From NCBI GenBank assembly GCA_945901085.1, contig CAMDJV010000019.1, positions 1-64,000 of the forward strand: 64,000 nucleotides of DNA, written 5' to 3'. Positions 1-7,752 of the stretch are shown here, in pieces. The position numbers were made by a program, and so were the translations under genes. The stretch is from Rhodovarius crocodyli. GTDB lineage: Bacteria > Pseudomonadota > Alphaproteobacteria > Acetobacterales > Acetobacteraceae. The notes beneath the pieces are model-generated. The model did not search any database and was not told where the DNA came from. It worked only from the letters and a program-made list of their open reading frames with translations. Each line of letters starts with the position of its first letter. The first letter of the stretch is position 1.

Positions 1-14
1 CAAGGAAACCCCAC

Positions 15-977
15 ATGTCCCCATCCCGCCGCGCCCTGCTGGCCGCGCCCGCCCTCATCGCCACCCCCGCTTTCGCCGCCTGGCCGGAGCGCCCGGTCAC
101 CATCATCGTCCCCTTCGGCCCCGGCTCCAGCCAGGATGTGCTGGCCCGCCTCATGGCGCCCCACCTCACCCGCGCCTGGGGCCAGCCGGTGGTGGTGAAC
201 AATATCGTGGGTGCCGCCGGCACCATCGGCGTGGACCGCGTCGCCAAAAGCCAACCCGATGGCCTGACGCTGACCCTCACCGGCGATGCCTCCATCGTCG
301 TGCGCGTCTCCATGAACCCCCGCCCGCCCTATGACCCGGTGGCCGATCTCGCCCCGATCTCCCAACTCGGCCGCACCCCCAATGTGCTGGTGGTGAGCAA
401 TGCCACGCCCTATACCACCCTCGCCCAGGTGGTGGCGGCGGCCAAGGCAGCCCCCGGCGCCCTCAGCTTCGCCCATATCGGCGCCGGCACCTCCCAGCAT
501 ATCGGCGGCGAATTGCTGAACATGCTCGCCGACATCGAGCTGAACGCCGTGGCCTATAATGATGGCGGTGCGCAATTGCAGGACGTCATCGCCGGCCGCG
601 CCACCATGACATTCGCGAGCGTGGTCACCGCGCTGCCCCGGCTGGGCGATGGCAGTTTCCGCGCACTCGGCGTCAGCAGCCCCGAGCGGGTACCAGCCCT
701 GCCCGACATCCCCACCATCGCCGAGCAGGGTTTCCCCGGTTTTGACGCCGTGGCCTGGCTCGGCCTCTTCGCCCGCGCCGGCACCCCGCCCGAACTGGTC
801 GCGCGCATCCAGCGCGACTGCGTCGCGGCAATGGGCCAGCCCGATATCGCTGCCAGACTGACCGACCTAGGCGTCCAGGTCGTCGGCAATACTCCGGCCC
901 AATTGGCCGCACTCATCCAGACGGAAATCCCGCGCATGGCCGGCGTGCTGCAACGCGCTGGATTGCGGGCGCAGTAA
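15..977 (+). CDS. Bug/TctC-family periplasmic substrate-binding protein
   Basis: A 320-residue exported binding protein of the Bug (TctC) family, which captures small carboxylates or similar solutes in the periplasm for tripartite tricarboxylate transporters. An AAGGAAA ribosome site precedes the ATG. The N-terminus is a short signal peptide (RR, then an Ala/Leu-rich core, cut probably after TPAFA). The mature start AWPERPVTIIVPFGPG is the classic first Bug strand and ligand loop; QPDG near residue 80 and the PDIPTIAEQGFPG motif near residue 230 are also typical. No TctA or TctB gene lies beside it, so it is an orphan receptor. The ligand cannot be told from sequence. Confidence 0.93.
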   Translation: MSPSRRALLAAPALIATPAFAAWPERPVTIIVPFGPGSSQDVLARLMAPHLTRAWGQPVVVNNIVGAAGTIGVDRVAKSQPDGLTLTLTGDASIVVRVSMNPRPPYDPVADLAPISQLGRTPNVLVVSNATPYTTLAQVVAAAKAAPGALSFAHIGAGTSQHIGGELLNMLADIELNAVAYNDGGAQLQDVIAGRATMTFASVVTALPRLGDGSFRALGVSSPERVPALPDIPTIAEQGFPGFDAVAWLGLFARAGTPPELVARIQRDCVAAMGQPDIAARLTDLGVQVVGNTPAQLAALIQTEIPRMAGVLQRAGLRAQ

Positions 978-1001
978 CAGCGCCCTCGACCATCACTCAG
1001 G

Positions 1002-1041
1002 GGCCTGGGTGTATGGCTTTGACAGTTGCGGCACCCAGGCC
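1002..1041. terminator. inverted repeat between convergent genes
   Basis: GGCCTGGGTG at 1002-1011 is repeated as its exact reverse complement at 1032-1041, giving a 10-bp stem with a 20-base loop. It lies between the convergent Bug and glutaredoxin genes, where a shared terminator would be expected. There is no T tract on either side, so intrinsic termination is only a possibility. Confidence 0.4.
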
Positions 1042-1067
1042 AGGGCCACCAGCGCGGCCCAACGCCC

Positions 1068-1325
1068 TCACCCCGCCAAAAGCGCGTCCAGCTTCCCCGC
1101 CCGCTCCAGCGCCATCATGTCATCGCAGCCGCCAATATGCTGCCCGCCAATGAAAATCTGCGGCACCGAGGTCCGCCCGCCCGAGCGCGCATGCGCCTCT
1201 TGCCGCGCAGCACTGCCATTGGGCGCGTGATGTTCCTTCACCGCCACCCCCTTCTTCGCCAGCAGCGCCATGGCGCGCTCGCAATAGGGGCAAAAATTCT
1301 GGGTATAGATTTCGACATTGGCCAT
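1068..1325 (-). CDS. grxC: glutaredoxin 3 (GrxC)
   Basis: An 85-residue dithiol glutaredoxin that uses glutathione to reduce disulfides in the cytoplasm. The protein begins MANVEIYTQNFCPYC; the CPYC active site is at about residues 12-15. The TSVPQIFIGG segment (cis-proline glutathione site) and GGCDD follow, as in the family. A longer in-frame start 12 codons upstream is less likely because GrxC proteins start directly with the first strand. It is the last gene of a leftward run (cysteine dioxygenase-like, rhodanese, comF, grxC), 32 bases after comF, fitting a thiol/sulfur theme although comF-grxC adjacency is common in Alphaproteobacteria. Confidence 0.93.
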   Translation of the reverse strand: MANVEIYTQNFCPYCERAMALLAKKGVAVKEHHAPNGSAARQEAHARSGGRTSVPQIFIGGQHIGGCDDMMALERAGKLDALLAG

Positions 1326-1357
1326 AAGCGCCGAATTGGCCGCGCCCATCCCCGCCG

Positions 1358-2116
1358 TCAAGCCCGGCCACGCCCCGGTGCCGCCACCCGCGCCGCCACC
1401 AGCACCTCCACCGAGGCCACCCCCGCCGCCAGCAGCGCCTCGGCACAGGCATCCGCTGTCGCCCCCGAGGTCAGCACATCATCGATCAGCAACACCCGCC
1501 GCCCCGCCAGCAGCCCCGCCCGGCTCTCCGCCACCGCAAAGGCCCCCGCCACCGCCGCACGCCGCGCCTCCGCCCCCAATTCGCCCAGCGGCACCGTGCG
1601 TCGGCCCCGGCGCAGCGCATCCGCCGCCCAAGGTTTTCCCGCCCGGCCCGCCAGCAGCCGCGCCAGCAAAGCCGCCTGATTATACCGCCGTCCCAGCAGC
1701 CGCCGCCAATGCAACGGCACCGGCACCAGAATATCCGCCCTCGCCAGCAGGCCCTCCCCCGCCCGCGCCATATGCCCCGCCAGCGGCCCGGCCAACTCCG
1801 TCCGATCGGCAAATTTGAACGGCAGCAGCAGCGCCTTCGCGCCATCATCATAGACCAGCGCCGCCCGCGCCGCGGCAAAGCGATGCGGCCGCGCCACACA
1901 AGCCTCGCAACGCCGCGCACCCGCATAGGGCAGGGCGGTCCCGCACCCCTCACACACCGGCTCAGCAATAAATTGCAGCCGGCCAAAACACGCCAGACAC
2001 TGCGTCCCCTGCGCCGAGACCCTCGCCTCGCAGGTCAGGCAATGCGGCGGCAGGGCGGCATCCAGCAGGACACCCCCCAGCCGCCGCAACCCATCAAACC
2101 TGCCCGAAATGCGCAT
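1358..2116 (-). CDS. comF: ComF family phosphoribosyltransferase-like protein
   Basis: About 252 residues. The N-terminal part carries a double zinc-ribbon pattern (CLTC, CLAC, CEGCG, CEAC); the C-terminal part is a type I phosphoribosyltransferase fold with the PRPP loop VLLIDDVLTSGAT. Family members assist handling of single-stranded DNA in natural transformation in some bacteria, but in Alphaproteobacteria the role is mostly untested. The start is placed at 2116 (MRISGRF), overlapping the end of the rhodanese gene by 23 bases; an ATG at 2122 is also possible. The open frame extends further upstream but only as antisense-like low-complexity sequence inside the rhodanese gene. Confidence 0.9.
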   Translation of the reverse strand: MRISGRFDGLRRLGGVLLDAALPPHCLTCEARVSAQGTQCLACFGRLQFIAEPVCEGCGTALPYAGARRCEACVARPHRFAAARAALVYDDGAKALLLPFKFADRTELAGPLAGHMARAGEGLLARADILVPVPLHWRRLLGRRYNQAALLARLLAGRAGKPWAADALRRGRRTVPLGELGAEARRAAVAGAFAVAESRAGLLAGRRVLLIDDVLTSGATADACAEALLAAGVASVEVLVAARVAAPGRGRA

Positions 2117-3644
2117 CGCCATCGCGGGCGACCTCATGCACCAGGTCAATCTCCCACGACAAATAGGCATGCATCGCCGCCTCCACCCCGGAATTCCGGT
2201 CATAAGGCCGCAGATAAAAATCAATGCACTCGCCATCGGCCGGAATGGTCCGATCCGCCACCATCCCCAGCCCCGCCGCCCGCCAGGCCGCCGTGCCACC
2301 CTCCAGCACCCGCACCGGTGCCGGGGTCAGCCCGCGCAATTCCGGCACCGCCAGATGCGCCAGCGCCGGGTTCGGCGCCGTCACCACCACCAGCGCCGCC
2401 TCGGGCAGCGGCGGCAGCCGCGTCCGCACGCCCCAGATCGCCCCGGCAATATGCCCGGCGCGGAAATCCACACTCCGCGCCAAATCCACCACCACCGCGC
2501 CCTCAGCCGCCGCCAACTCGGCCACCGTGATCATGGGCTGCTCCATCACCACCGCCCCCGCCGGCACGCCGCTCTCCAAGCCGACCCCTTCCGGCGCCAC
2601 CTCCAGCACATGCACCTCCCAGCCGCCCAGCAGCCGCAGCCAAGCCGCCGACATCCTCGCCCGCGCCGTATTGCCCATATCGGTCAGAACAATTCTGGCA
2701 TGGCGCACCGCCACCCATTGATCCGTCGCCTGAATCAATTGCCCACCCGGCGCATGGCGGAACCCGGGCAAATGCCCCGCAGCATATTCCTCCGGCGCCC
2801 GAACATCGAGAAAATACGTGGTCCGGCTGGTATCGGCCTGCATCGCCGCCAGCCCCGCCGCCGGCAGCAGCTTCACCCCCGCCGAGGCCGCAAACCCCGC
2901 CGCGCGCTCCGCCGCCAGATCAGCACTGGCCGGTATGCCCGGCGCATAGCTGCGGCTCTGCCCTCGCTCACAGGAAAACCCCGCCAATTCCCAGCCCATC
3001 GTGCCATTGCGCAGCGCCACAATCCGATTGGGCACCCCCGCCCGCCGCAGGCTCTCCGCCCCCATGATGCTGCGCGTCCGCCCGGCGCAATTGATCACGA
3101 TGGTCGTCGCCGGGTCCGGCGCGATATCGCCAATGCGATACACCAACTCCCCCCCCGGCACATTGATCGCCCCAGGGATGGTCATCCGGTGAAACTCATC
3201 CGCCGGCCGGCTATCCAACACCACCATATCGGTGCCGCTATCCATCAGCGCCTGCAACTCCGGCGGGTCCAGGCTCTCGGTGTGGTAATGATGCTCCGCC
3301 CATTCGCCAAACGCCTTGGAGGGCACATTCACCCCGGAGAAGACAACATACCCCGCCGCCCCCCAGGCCGGCGTGCCGCCCTCCAGCACATGCACATCCG
3401 CGCAGCCCATCCCCCGCAGCAGCGCCGCCAGCCGCGCCGCATGCTCGCCGCCGCCATCCACGCACACCACCCGCGTCGCCCGGTTGGGCAGCAGCAGCGG
3501 TGCCCGCAGCGGCGCCTGCGAGAGCGGGCAGGGCACCGCCCAAAACATATGGGAGGCGCCGAACTCCCCCTCCTCGCGGGCATCGAGAATGGCCAATTCG
3601 CGGCCATCGGCGATCCAGGATTTCAGCGTGGCGGGGGAGATCAT
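2094..3644 (-). CDS. four-domain rhodanese-like sulfurtransferase
   Basis: A 516-residue cytoplasmic protein made of four consecutive rhodanese repeats (about 1-105, 120-235, 255-365, 370-470) plus a short tail. Rhodaneses carry sulfane sulfur as a cysteine persulfide. Candidate active cysteines are visible in repeat 1 (RVVCVDGGG, Cys61) and repeat 2 (INCAGRTRS, Cys186, the better active-site loop). Repeats 3 and 4 have VLTDMG and VVTAPNP at the same position and so look catalytically dead. The gene begins 4 bases after the cysteine dioxygenase-like gene, which strongly suggests a shared transcript and linked work on the sulfur released from a thiol. No signal peptide. Confidence 0.9.
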   Translation of the reverse strand: MISPATLKSWIADGRELAILDAREEGEFGASHMFWAVPCPLSQAPLRAPLLLPNRATRVVCVDGGGEHAARLAALLRGMGCADVHVLEGGTPAWGAAGYVVFSGVNVPSKAFGEWAEHHYHTESLDPPELQALMDSGTDMVVLDSRPADEFHRMTIPGAINVPGGELVYRIGDIAPDPATTIVINCAGRTRSIMGAESLRRAGVPNRIVALRNGTMGWELAGFSCERGQSRSYAPGIPASADLAAERAAGFAASAGVKLLPAAGLAAMQADTSRTTYFLDVRAPEEYAAGHLPGFRHAPGGQLIQATDQWVAVRHARIVLTDMGNTARARMSAAWLRLLGGWEVHVLEVAPEGVGLESGVPAGAVVMEQPMITVAELAAAEGAVVVDLARSVDFRAGHIAGAIWGVRTRLPPLPEAALVVVTAPNPALAHLAVPELRGLTPAPVRVLEGGTAAWRAAGLGMVADRTIPADGECIDFYLRPYDRNSGVEAAMHAYLSWEIDLVHEVARDGDAHFGQV

Positions 3645-3648
3645 CGCC

Positions 3649-4257
3649 TCAGGCCTTCGCCGTCGCCGAGGGCTTCATGAAGTTCTTGTTGTAGGGAATG
3701 ATCACCCCATCCAACCCATAGGCCTTCCGCTCATCCAGCATATCGAGCGCGAGGCCATACATGTGCAAATGCCGGGTGGGCACGGGGCCGGTGGTGTGGA
3801 TGGAGTGAATGGCATCGGGCATCAGGCAAATGCCGCGCCCCGGCTCGATCATCACCTGATGATCCTCCACCACCTCGCAATGCTCGGGGTCAGAGCCATC
3901 ATCGAGGCGGCGATACACCCGGTTCAACTCCTGCCCATCCACCGCAACCACGACAGCCCAGGTCGTGTGGTCATGCGGCTTGGTTTCATTGCCCGGGTTG
4001 AGCGCATTGAGATACAGCGCAAAACGCCCATCCGCATCCTGCTGCAACGGGTAGCGGTTGAGGCCCTTCTCGCCATTGGCCGGCGGCGGAAACTCGGCCG
4101 AGGGGAAGAGATGCTCCTGCGCCGCCAGGCCCATCAGCACATCGCGAATCCGGGCGAGATTGTCAGGCGTGACACCCTCAGCCTCAATGGCGCGGATCTG
4201 CTCGATCGCGGTGGCGACATGGGCGGTGCGGGCGGCTTTGGTATCATGGATATTCAC
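3649..4257 (-). CDS. cysteine dioxygenase-family thiol dioxygenase
   Basis: A 202-residue cupin of the cysteine dioxygenase family, which inserts O2 into a thiol to make a sulfinate using non-haem iron. The HDH motif in KPHDHTTWAVV (His95, His97) and a later His (about 151, in DAIHSIHTTG) are the expected three-His iron site. Substrate could be cysteine or 3-mercaptopropionate; the sequence alone does not decide. Start is GTG at 4257 with a strong AGGAG seven bases upstream; no ATG fits the frame nearby. Directly followed by the four-domain rhodanese gene, supporting a role in organic sulfur breakdown. Confidence 0.87.
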   Translation of the reverse strand: MNIHDTKAARTAHVATAIEQIRAIEAEGVTPDNLARIRDVLMGLAAQEHLFPSAEFPPPANGEKGLNRYPLQQDADGRFALYLNALNPGNETKPHDHTTWAVVVAVDGQELNRVYRRLDDGSDPEHCEVVEDHQVMIEPGRGICLMPDAIHSIHTTGPVPTRHLHMYGLALDMLDERKAYGLDGVIIPYNKNFMKPSATAKA

Positions 4258-4347
4258 GGGCGCTCTCCTGGCTGTTATTGCCCGAGCTTAGGCCCAGCCG
4301 GGGCGGGATGGGAACCACCATCACCCGCCCGCCCATCGCAGCCCTAT

Positions 4348-4839
4348 TCAGCCATCCGCGCGGGGCAGCCAGGGAATACGCCCCACCTCAATGCCCTCAT
4401 CGCGCAGCGCCTCGGTCTCCGCCTCCGTCGCCTCGCCATAAATGCCGCGCATCTCCGACTCGCCATGATGGATGCGGCGCGCCTCCTCGGCGAAATCCTC
4501 GCCGACATAATCGCAATTCTTCTCGACCTCGGCACGCACCTTTTGCAGCATGGCCACCAGCTGCGCCGGGATAGGCCCGGCCGCCATCTTTGAACCCGCC
4601 TGCATCGGCACCGAAGCCTCAGGCACCGGCGGGGCCACGGCCGGCACAGCCTCCGCCCGCCCCTTCACCCCCGGCACCTTCGCCACCGAAGGCGTCATCA
4701 AAGCGCGACTCACCCGGGTATCACCACAGGCCGGGCATTCCACCATGCCAGCCTCGGCCTGGCGGTCAAAACCCGCACTGCTGGAAAACCAGCTCTCAAA
4801 TTCATGGCCCGCTTCGCAGCGGAGGCGATAATGGATCAT
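4348..4839 (-). CDS. DUF1178 family protein
   Basis: 163 residues. The start MIHYRLRCEAGHEFE and the pair CEAGH...CPACGD look like a small zinc-ribbon, followed by a Pro/Ala-rich linker and a conserved C-terminal helical part (VEKNCDYVGEDFAEEARRIH). This is the DUF1178 pattern found across Alphaproteobacteria; function unknown. The open frame continues upstream to 5043, but that part is read from an intergenic repeat and is not protein-like, so the ATG at 4839 is used. It stands apart from its neighbours, separated by a repeat-bearing intergenic region on its 5' side. Confidence 0.9.
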   Translation of the reverse strand: MIHYRLRCEAGHEFESWFSSSAGFDRQAEAGMVECPACGDTRVSRALMTPSVAKVPGVKGRAEAVPAVAPPVPEASVPMQAGSKMAAGPIPAQLVAMLQKVRAEVEKNCDYVGEDFAEEARRIHHGESEMRGIYGEATEAETEALRDEGIEVGRIPWLPRADG

Positions 4840-4960
4840 ACCCCGGCAGTCCTGAAGGCGTTTGTCATATGCAAGACATATAGCAAGGCAGCCCCCAATG
4901 ACGAGGCCCGGCCCGACGCAATTCGCCAGAACGGCGCGATAGCGGGGGGGGGGAGATAAG

Positions 4961-5019
4961 ATCGATGGGCTTTGCCCCTCGAGCACCCCAGCAGGAAACT
5001 TAGTTTCCTGCACCTTCGT
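4961..5019. repeat. intergenic repeat module A, copy 1
   Basis: A 59-base unit matching 63777-63835 at 54 of 59 positions. It consists of two hairpins: TCGATGGGC-TTT-GCCCCTCGA, then GCAGGAAACT-TA-GTTTCCTGC, joined by GCACCCCA. Several of the differences between copies fall in the loops or at a paired position, so the fold is kept. The first hairpin alone also occurs at 10947-10967. Confidence 0.85.
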
Positions 5020-5163
5020 TACATTATTGGTTTTAGACCACAATTAATTCCATTGGAATTATTTCTAAAATAAAATATTCTAAAAAACATTAAGATTTAT
5101 GCAGTAAGCCAGTGCGAACGGAACAGTCTCAAAAAAATATCAAAGGTCCAGGAAAATCATTTT

Positions 5164-5221
5164 CCTGGTGGGAGAGCGCGAGAGGGCAAAGCCCTTTCGC
5201 TCTTTTTCTCCGCCACCAGCG
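5164..5221. repeat. intergenic repeat module B, copy 1
   Basis: A hairpin GCGAGAGGGC-AAA-GCCCTTTCGC followed by TCTTTTTC, framed by CTGGTGG (5165-5171) and its reverse complement CCACCAG (5213-5219). The first 47 bases match 63863-63909 at 42 positions. The same frame plus core is seen at the end of lpxB (49281-49359). The T tract is on the plus strand although both flanking genes are on the minus strand, so it is not simply the terminator of either. Confidence 0.8.
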
Positions 5222-5262
5222 TTTCCCCACAGCATTTTCAAGCCTTGCCGCTTCGCAATAGC

Positions 5263-6024
5263 CTAAAACGCCACATCCCGGTTCACATCCTTATAGAGCA
5301 AATACTCCGCCCCCGCCCAACCCGTGCCATAGAATTGCTGCGGCACATAACTGCCCATCCAGACGAAATCCCCCGTCCAGATTTCATGCCATTCGCGCCC
5401 CAAAAGCTGCAGCCCCTGGCCCTGCAGCATGTAAAGCCCATGCTCCATGATATGGGTTTCCACGCAATGGAAATGCGTACCCGGGCCGAAGCCCATGATA
5501 TTCATCTCGAAATCCATCGACATATCGCCGGTGCCCAGCAGCCAGTAGCGCCAGCGCCCCAGCACATCCTCGCGCGGCGCGTCATCACGATGGCCGAACT
5601 TCGCCTTGGGCGGTGCAATACCCTCCACCGCCGTATAAGGCCGTTTCACCCACAGCGCCTGCGCCTCAACATCGCCGGCATTGCGAAACGCCAGCTTGCT
5701 GCCGGCCGGCAGATAGGCAAAGCCGCCGGGCACCAGCACCTGCTTTTTCTTGCCCGTGCCCAGTTCCAGCGTGCCGCTCAGCACATACAGAAAATGCTGC
5801 AAATTATTGTCGATAGGCGCCGTGGTGCCGCCCCCTGGCGCCACCAGCAGCATGGCCTGGCTGAACCGCGCCCCCATGGCCGGGCTGGTCATGAAGCGCA
5901 AAATGCACCCCTGCAGCCCCGGCAGGAGGCTGTCCATAATGCCCGCGGGCGGGAAGACCGCATAATGCGGCGTCAGCCATGCGCGATTATGGCCAATGAT
6001 TCCGGGAGGGATAGGGCTGCTCAT
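5263..6024 (-). CDS. allE: (S)-ureidoglycine aminohydrolase-like bicupin
   Basis: A 253-residue protein of two cupin domains (about 60-130 and 175-245), matching the AllE/UGHY family that hydrolyses ureidoglycine to ureidoglycolate and ammonia in purine (allantoin) breakdown. Family-like features include the start INGHNRAWLTPHYAVFPP-type segment and the second cupin's metal site GPGTHFHCVETHIMEHGLYML (His, Glu, His pattern). No other allantoin genes are beside it, so the role is inferred from family only. It is divergent from the tetR-exporter operon with 115 bases between the starts; AAGG lies just before its ATG. Confidence 0.8.
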   Translation of the reverse strand: MSSPIPPGIIGHNRAWLTPHYAVFPPAGIMDSLLPGLQGCILRFMTSPAMGARFSQAMLLVAPGGGTTAPIDNNLQHFLYVLSGTLELGTGKKKQVLVPGGFAYLPAGSKLAFRNAGDVEAQALWVKRPYTAVEGIAPPKAKFGHRDDAPREDVLGRWRYWLLGTGDMSMDFEMNIMGFGPGTHFHCVETHIMEHGLYMLQGQGLQLLGREWHEIWTGDFVWMGSYVPQQFYGTGWAGAEYLLYKDVNRDVAF

Positions 6025-6092
6025 GGCCCTTCTATGCCGCGCCGCGCGGCGGCTGGAAAGAGAGTGCTTTCGTTACGATAACAAAAAACTTC

Positions 6093-6133
6093 ACCGTCCA
6101 GACGGTTGCTGTACCGGCCGGACGGTTTATACA
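6093..6133 (+). promoter_or_regulatory. promoter and double operator of tetR-devBCA
   Basis: Two related palindromes are seen: ACCGTCCAGACGGT at 6093-6106 (perfect) and ACCGGCCGGACGGT at 6113-6126, centres 20 bases apart, i.e. on the same DNA face. A promoter-like pair TTGCTG (6106-6111) and TATACA (6128-6133) with a 16-base spacer overlaps them, so that the second palindrome sits exactly in the spacer. This is the geometry expected for autorepression by the TetR protein encoded immediately downstream. Binding is inferred. Confidence 0.7.
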
Positions 6134-6139
6134 GCGCCG

Positions 6140-6712
6140 ATGCTCGATCACCACCCCTCGGCTGCCCAGGATACCCGCAGCCGCGTGCTCGACGCCGCCG
6201 AGCATATCGTCCAGTCCCGCGGCGTGCCCGCCCTCACCCTCGATGCCGCCGCGCGCGAGGCCGGCGTCTCCAAGGGCGGCCTACTCTACCATTTCGCCAG
6301 CAAGGAGGCGCTGCTCCAGGCGCTGATGCTCCGCCTGCGCGACCATATCCGCCAGCAATTCAACATGGTGCGCCAAACCATCCCCCCGGGGCCTGGCCAG
6401 TCCGCCCGCGCCCTGCTGGCCTGGCAATTCGACAGCGGCTGCGCCACCGATGAACGCACCGACCGCGCCGCCGCCATCTTTCTCGCCGCCTTCCATCATG
6501 ACAGCGCGCTGCTCGACCCGGTGCGGAAAATTCTCGCCGATATCCGCGCCGATCTGCTGGCAGATGGCCTGCCCCCCGGCCATGGCCTGGCCATCATGGC
6601 CGCCTGTGACGGGCTGTTCATGGCCCATCTCTTCCGCCTCTATACCCTCGATGCTGCCCGGCTGGCCGAATTGCGCGCCAGCCTCGAAACCCTGCTGGAG
6701 ACCGCGCCATGA
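6140..6712 (+). CDS. TetR family transcriptional regulator
   Basis: 190 residues. The N-terminal helix-turn-helix (about 14-55; VLDAAEHIVQSRGVPALTLDAAAREAGVSKGGLLYHF in pieces) is a textbook TetR DNA-binding domain; the rest is a helical ligand/dimer domain. The ATG at 6140 is chosen because it starts just before the first TetR helix and lies after the promoter. Its end overlaps the adaptor gene by 4 bases (ATGA), so regulator and exporter are co-transcribed. It probably represses its own operon through the two palindromes upstream; inducer unknown. Confidence 0.93.
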   Translation: MLDHHPSAAQDTRSRVLDAAEHIVQSRGVPALTLDAAAREAGVSKGGLLYHFASKEALLQALMLRLRDHIRQQFNMVRQTIPPGPGQSARALLAWQFDSGCATDERTDRAAAIFLAAFHHDSALLDPVRKILADIRADLLADGLPPGHGLAIMAACDGLFMAHLFRLYTLDAARLAELRASLETLLETAP

Positions 6713-7752
6713 AGCGCCTTGTTCTGGTGCTGGCATTGCTCGGCCTCGCCGCCGCCGCCGGCTTCGTCCTCACCCGCCGCCCCCCACCGCCGCCCCCCAC
6801 CCTGGCCCCGGCCAATAGCATCGCGCCGATGGGCGTGGGCGCCCTGGCCAGGGTCGAGCCGCGCAGCCGCATCCGCAAGCTGAACCAACCCGGCGGCATG
6901 GCCGTCACCCGCCTCGCCCGCCTGCATGTCAATGAGGGTGATGACGTGCGCGAGGGCCAATTGCTCGCCGAATTCGCCGATACCCCCCTCAAAGACGCCG
7001 AGGTGCTGCGCGCCCGCGCCAATCTCGCCGAACAAAACGCCGTCCTGGCCCGGGTGCGCGCCGGTGGCCGCCGCTCGGAAATCGACGCCCAGCGCGCCCG
7101 CATCGCTAGCCTCACCGCCCAGGAGGAAATCTCCCGCCGCGACGCCAGCCGCACCGACCGCCTGGTCCCCAGCGGCGCCGGCGCCGAGGCCGTGGCCGAG
7201 CGCAACCGCTTCGCCACCACCCGCGCCAGCGCCGAGCGCAGCCTCGCCGAGGCCGACCTCATCACCCTCTCCACCCCCCGCCCCGAGGATGTCGCCCTCG
7301 CCGAGGCCCGCGTCGCCAGCGCCGAGGCTGCCCTCAACAAAGCCCTGGCCGATGCCGCCCTATCGCGCGTCACGGCCCCCATCGCCGGCACCATCCTGCG
7401 CATCTACGCCCGCCCGGGTGACCAGGTGAGCAGCGATGGCCTGCTCGATATCGCCGATCTCACCGCCATCGACGTCGTCGCCGATGTCTATGAAACCGAT
7501 ATCCCCCGCCTCACCCTCGGCATGGCGGCCGAGGTGATCGTGCCCGGCGAAACCCGCCGCTTCCCCGCCACCCTGCGCGAAATCGGCCTCACCGTCCGCC
7601 GCGCCGCCCAAGCCAATACCGACCCCGTGGCCGCCGTCGATGCCCGCAGCGTCGAGGTCCGCCTCACCCTGGGCGAGGAAGGCCGCGCCCTGCTCGCGCG
7701 GCGCGCCAATATGCAGGTGCAGGTCGCGCTGCGGCCCCCGGCGGCCCGATGA
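6709..7752 (+). CDS. HlyD/DevB-type periplasmic adaptor of an ABC exporter
   Basis: 347 residues: one N-terminal membrane anchor (about 3-21), a poly-proline stretch after RR, a first barrel-sandwich half (about 45-90), a long alpha-helical coiled-coil hairpin rich in Ala/Arg/Glu (about 95-215), and a second lipoyl half with RVTAPIAGTILRIYARPGDQV. This matches membrane-fusion adaptors of the DevB group that link a MacB/DevC-type ABC transporter to an outer-membrane channel. It overlaps both tetR and the permease gene by 4 bases. No outer-membrane TolC gene is nearby. Exported substrate unknown (glycolipid or drug are family precedents). Confidence 0.9.
   Translation: MKRLVLVLALLGLAAAAGFVLTRRPPPPPPTLAPANSIAPMGVGALARVEPRSRIRKLNQPGGMAVTRLARLHVNEGDDVREGQLLAEFADTPLKDAEVLRARANLAEQNAVLARVRAGGRRSEIDAQRARIASLTAQEEISRRDASRTDRLVPSGAGAEAVAERNRFATTRASAERSLAEADLITLSTPRPEDVALAEARVASAEAALNKALADAALSRVTAPIAGTILRIYARPGDQVSSDGLLDIADLTAIDVVADVYETDIPRLTLGMAAEVIVPGETRRFPATLREIGLTVRRAAQANTDPVAAVDARSVEVRLTLGEEGRALLARRANMQVQVALRPPAAR

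Larger units (their letters stand above)
4840..5262. other. long intergenic region with composite repeat
   Basis: No gene is supported in these 423 bases between two leftward genes. The region holds repeat module A (4961-5019), an AT-rich patch (about 5035-5150, including runs such as TTCTAAAATAAAATATTCT) far below the local base composition, and repeat module B (5164-5221). The AT-rich patch could contain the promoter of the DUF1178 gene, though none can be assigned confidently. Confidence 0.7.

Noticed and set aside
4840-5043. N-terminal extension of the DUF1178 protein sharing a peptide (AGVLEGQ) with a frame near 63800
   Set aside because: The shared peptide comes from translating repeat module A in both places; the repeat is non-coding.
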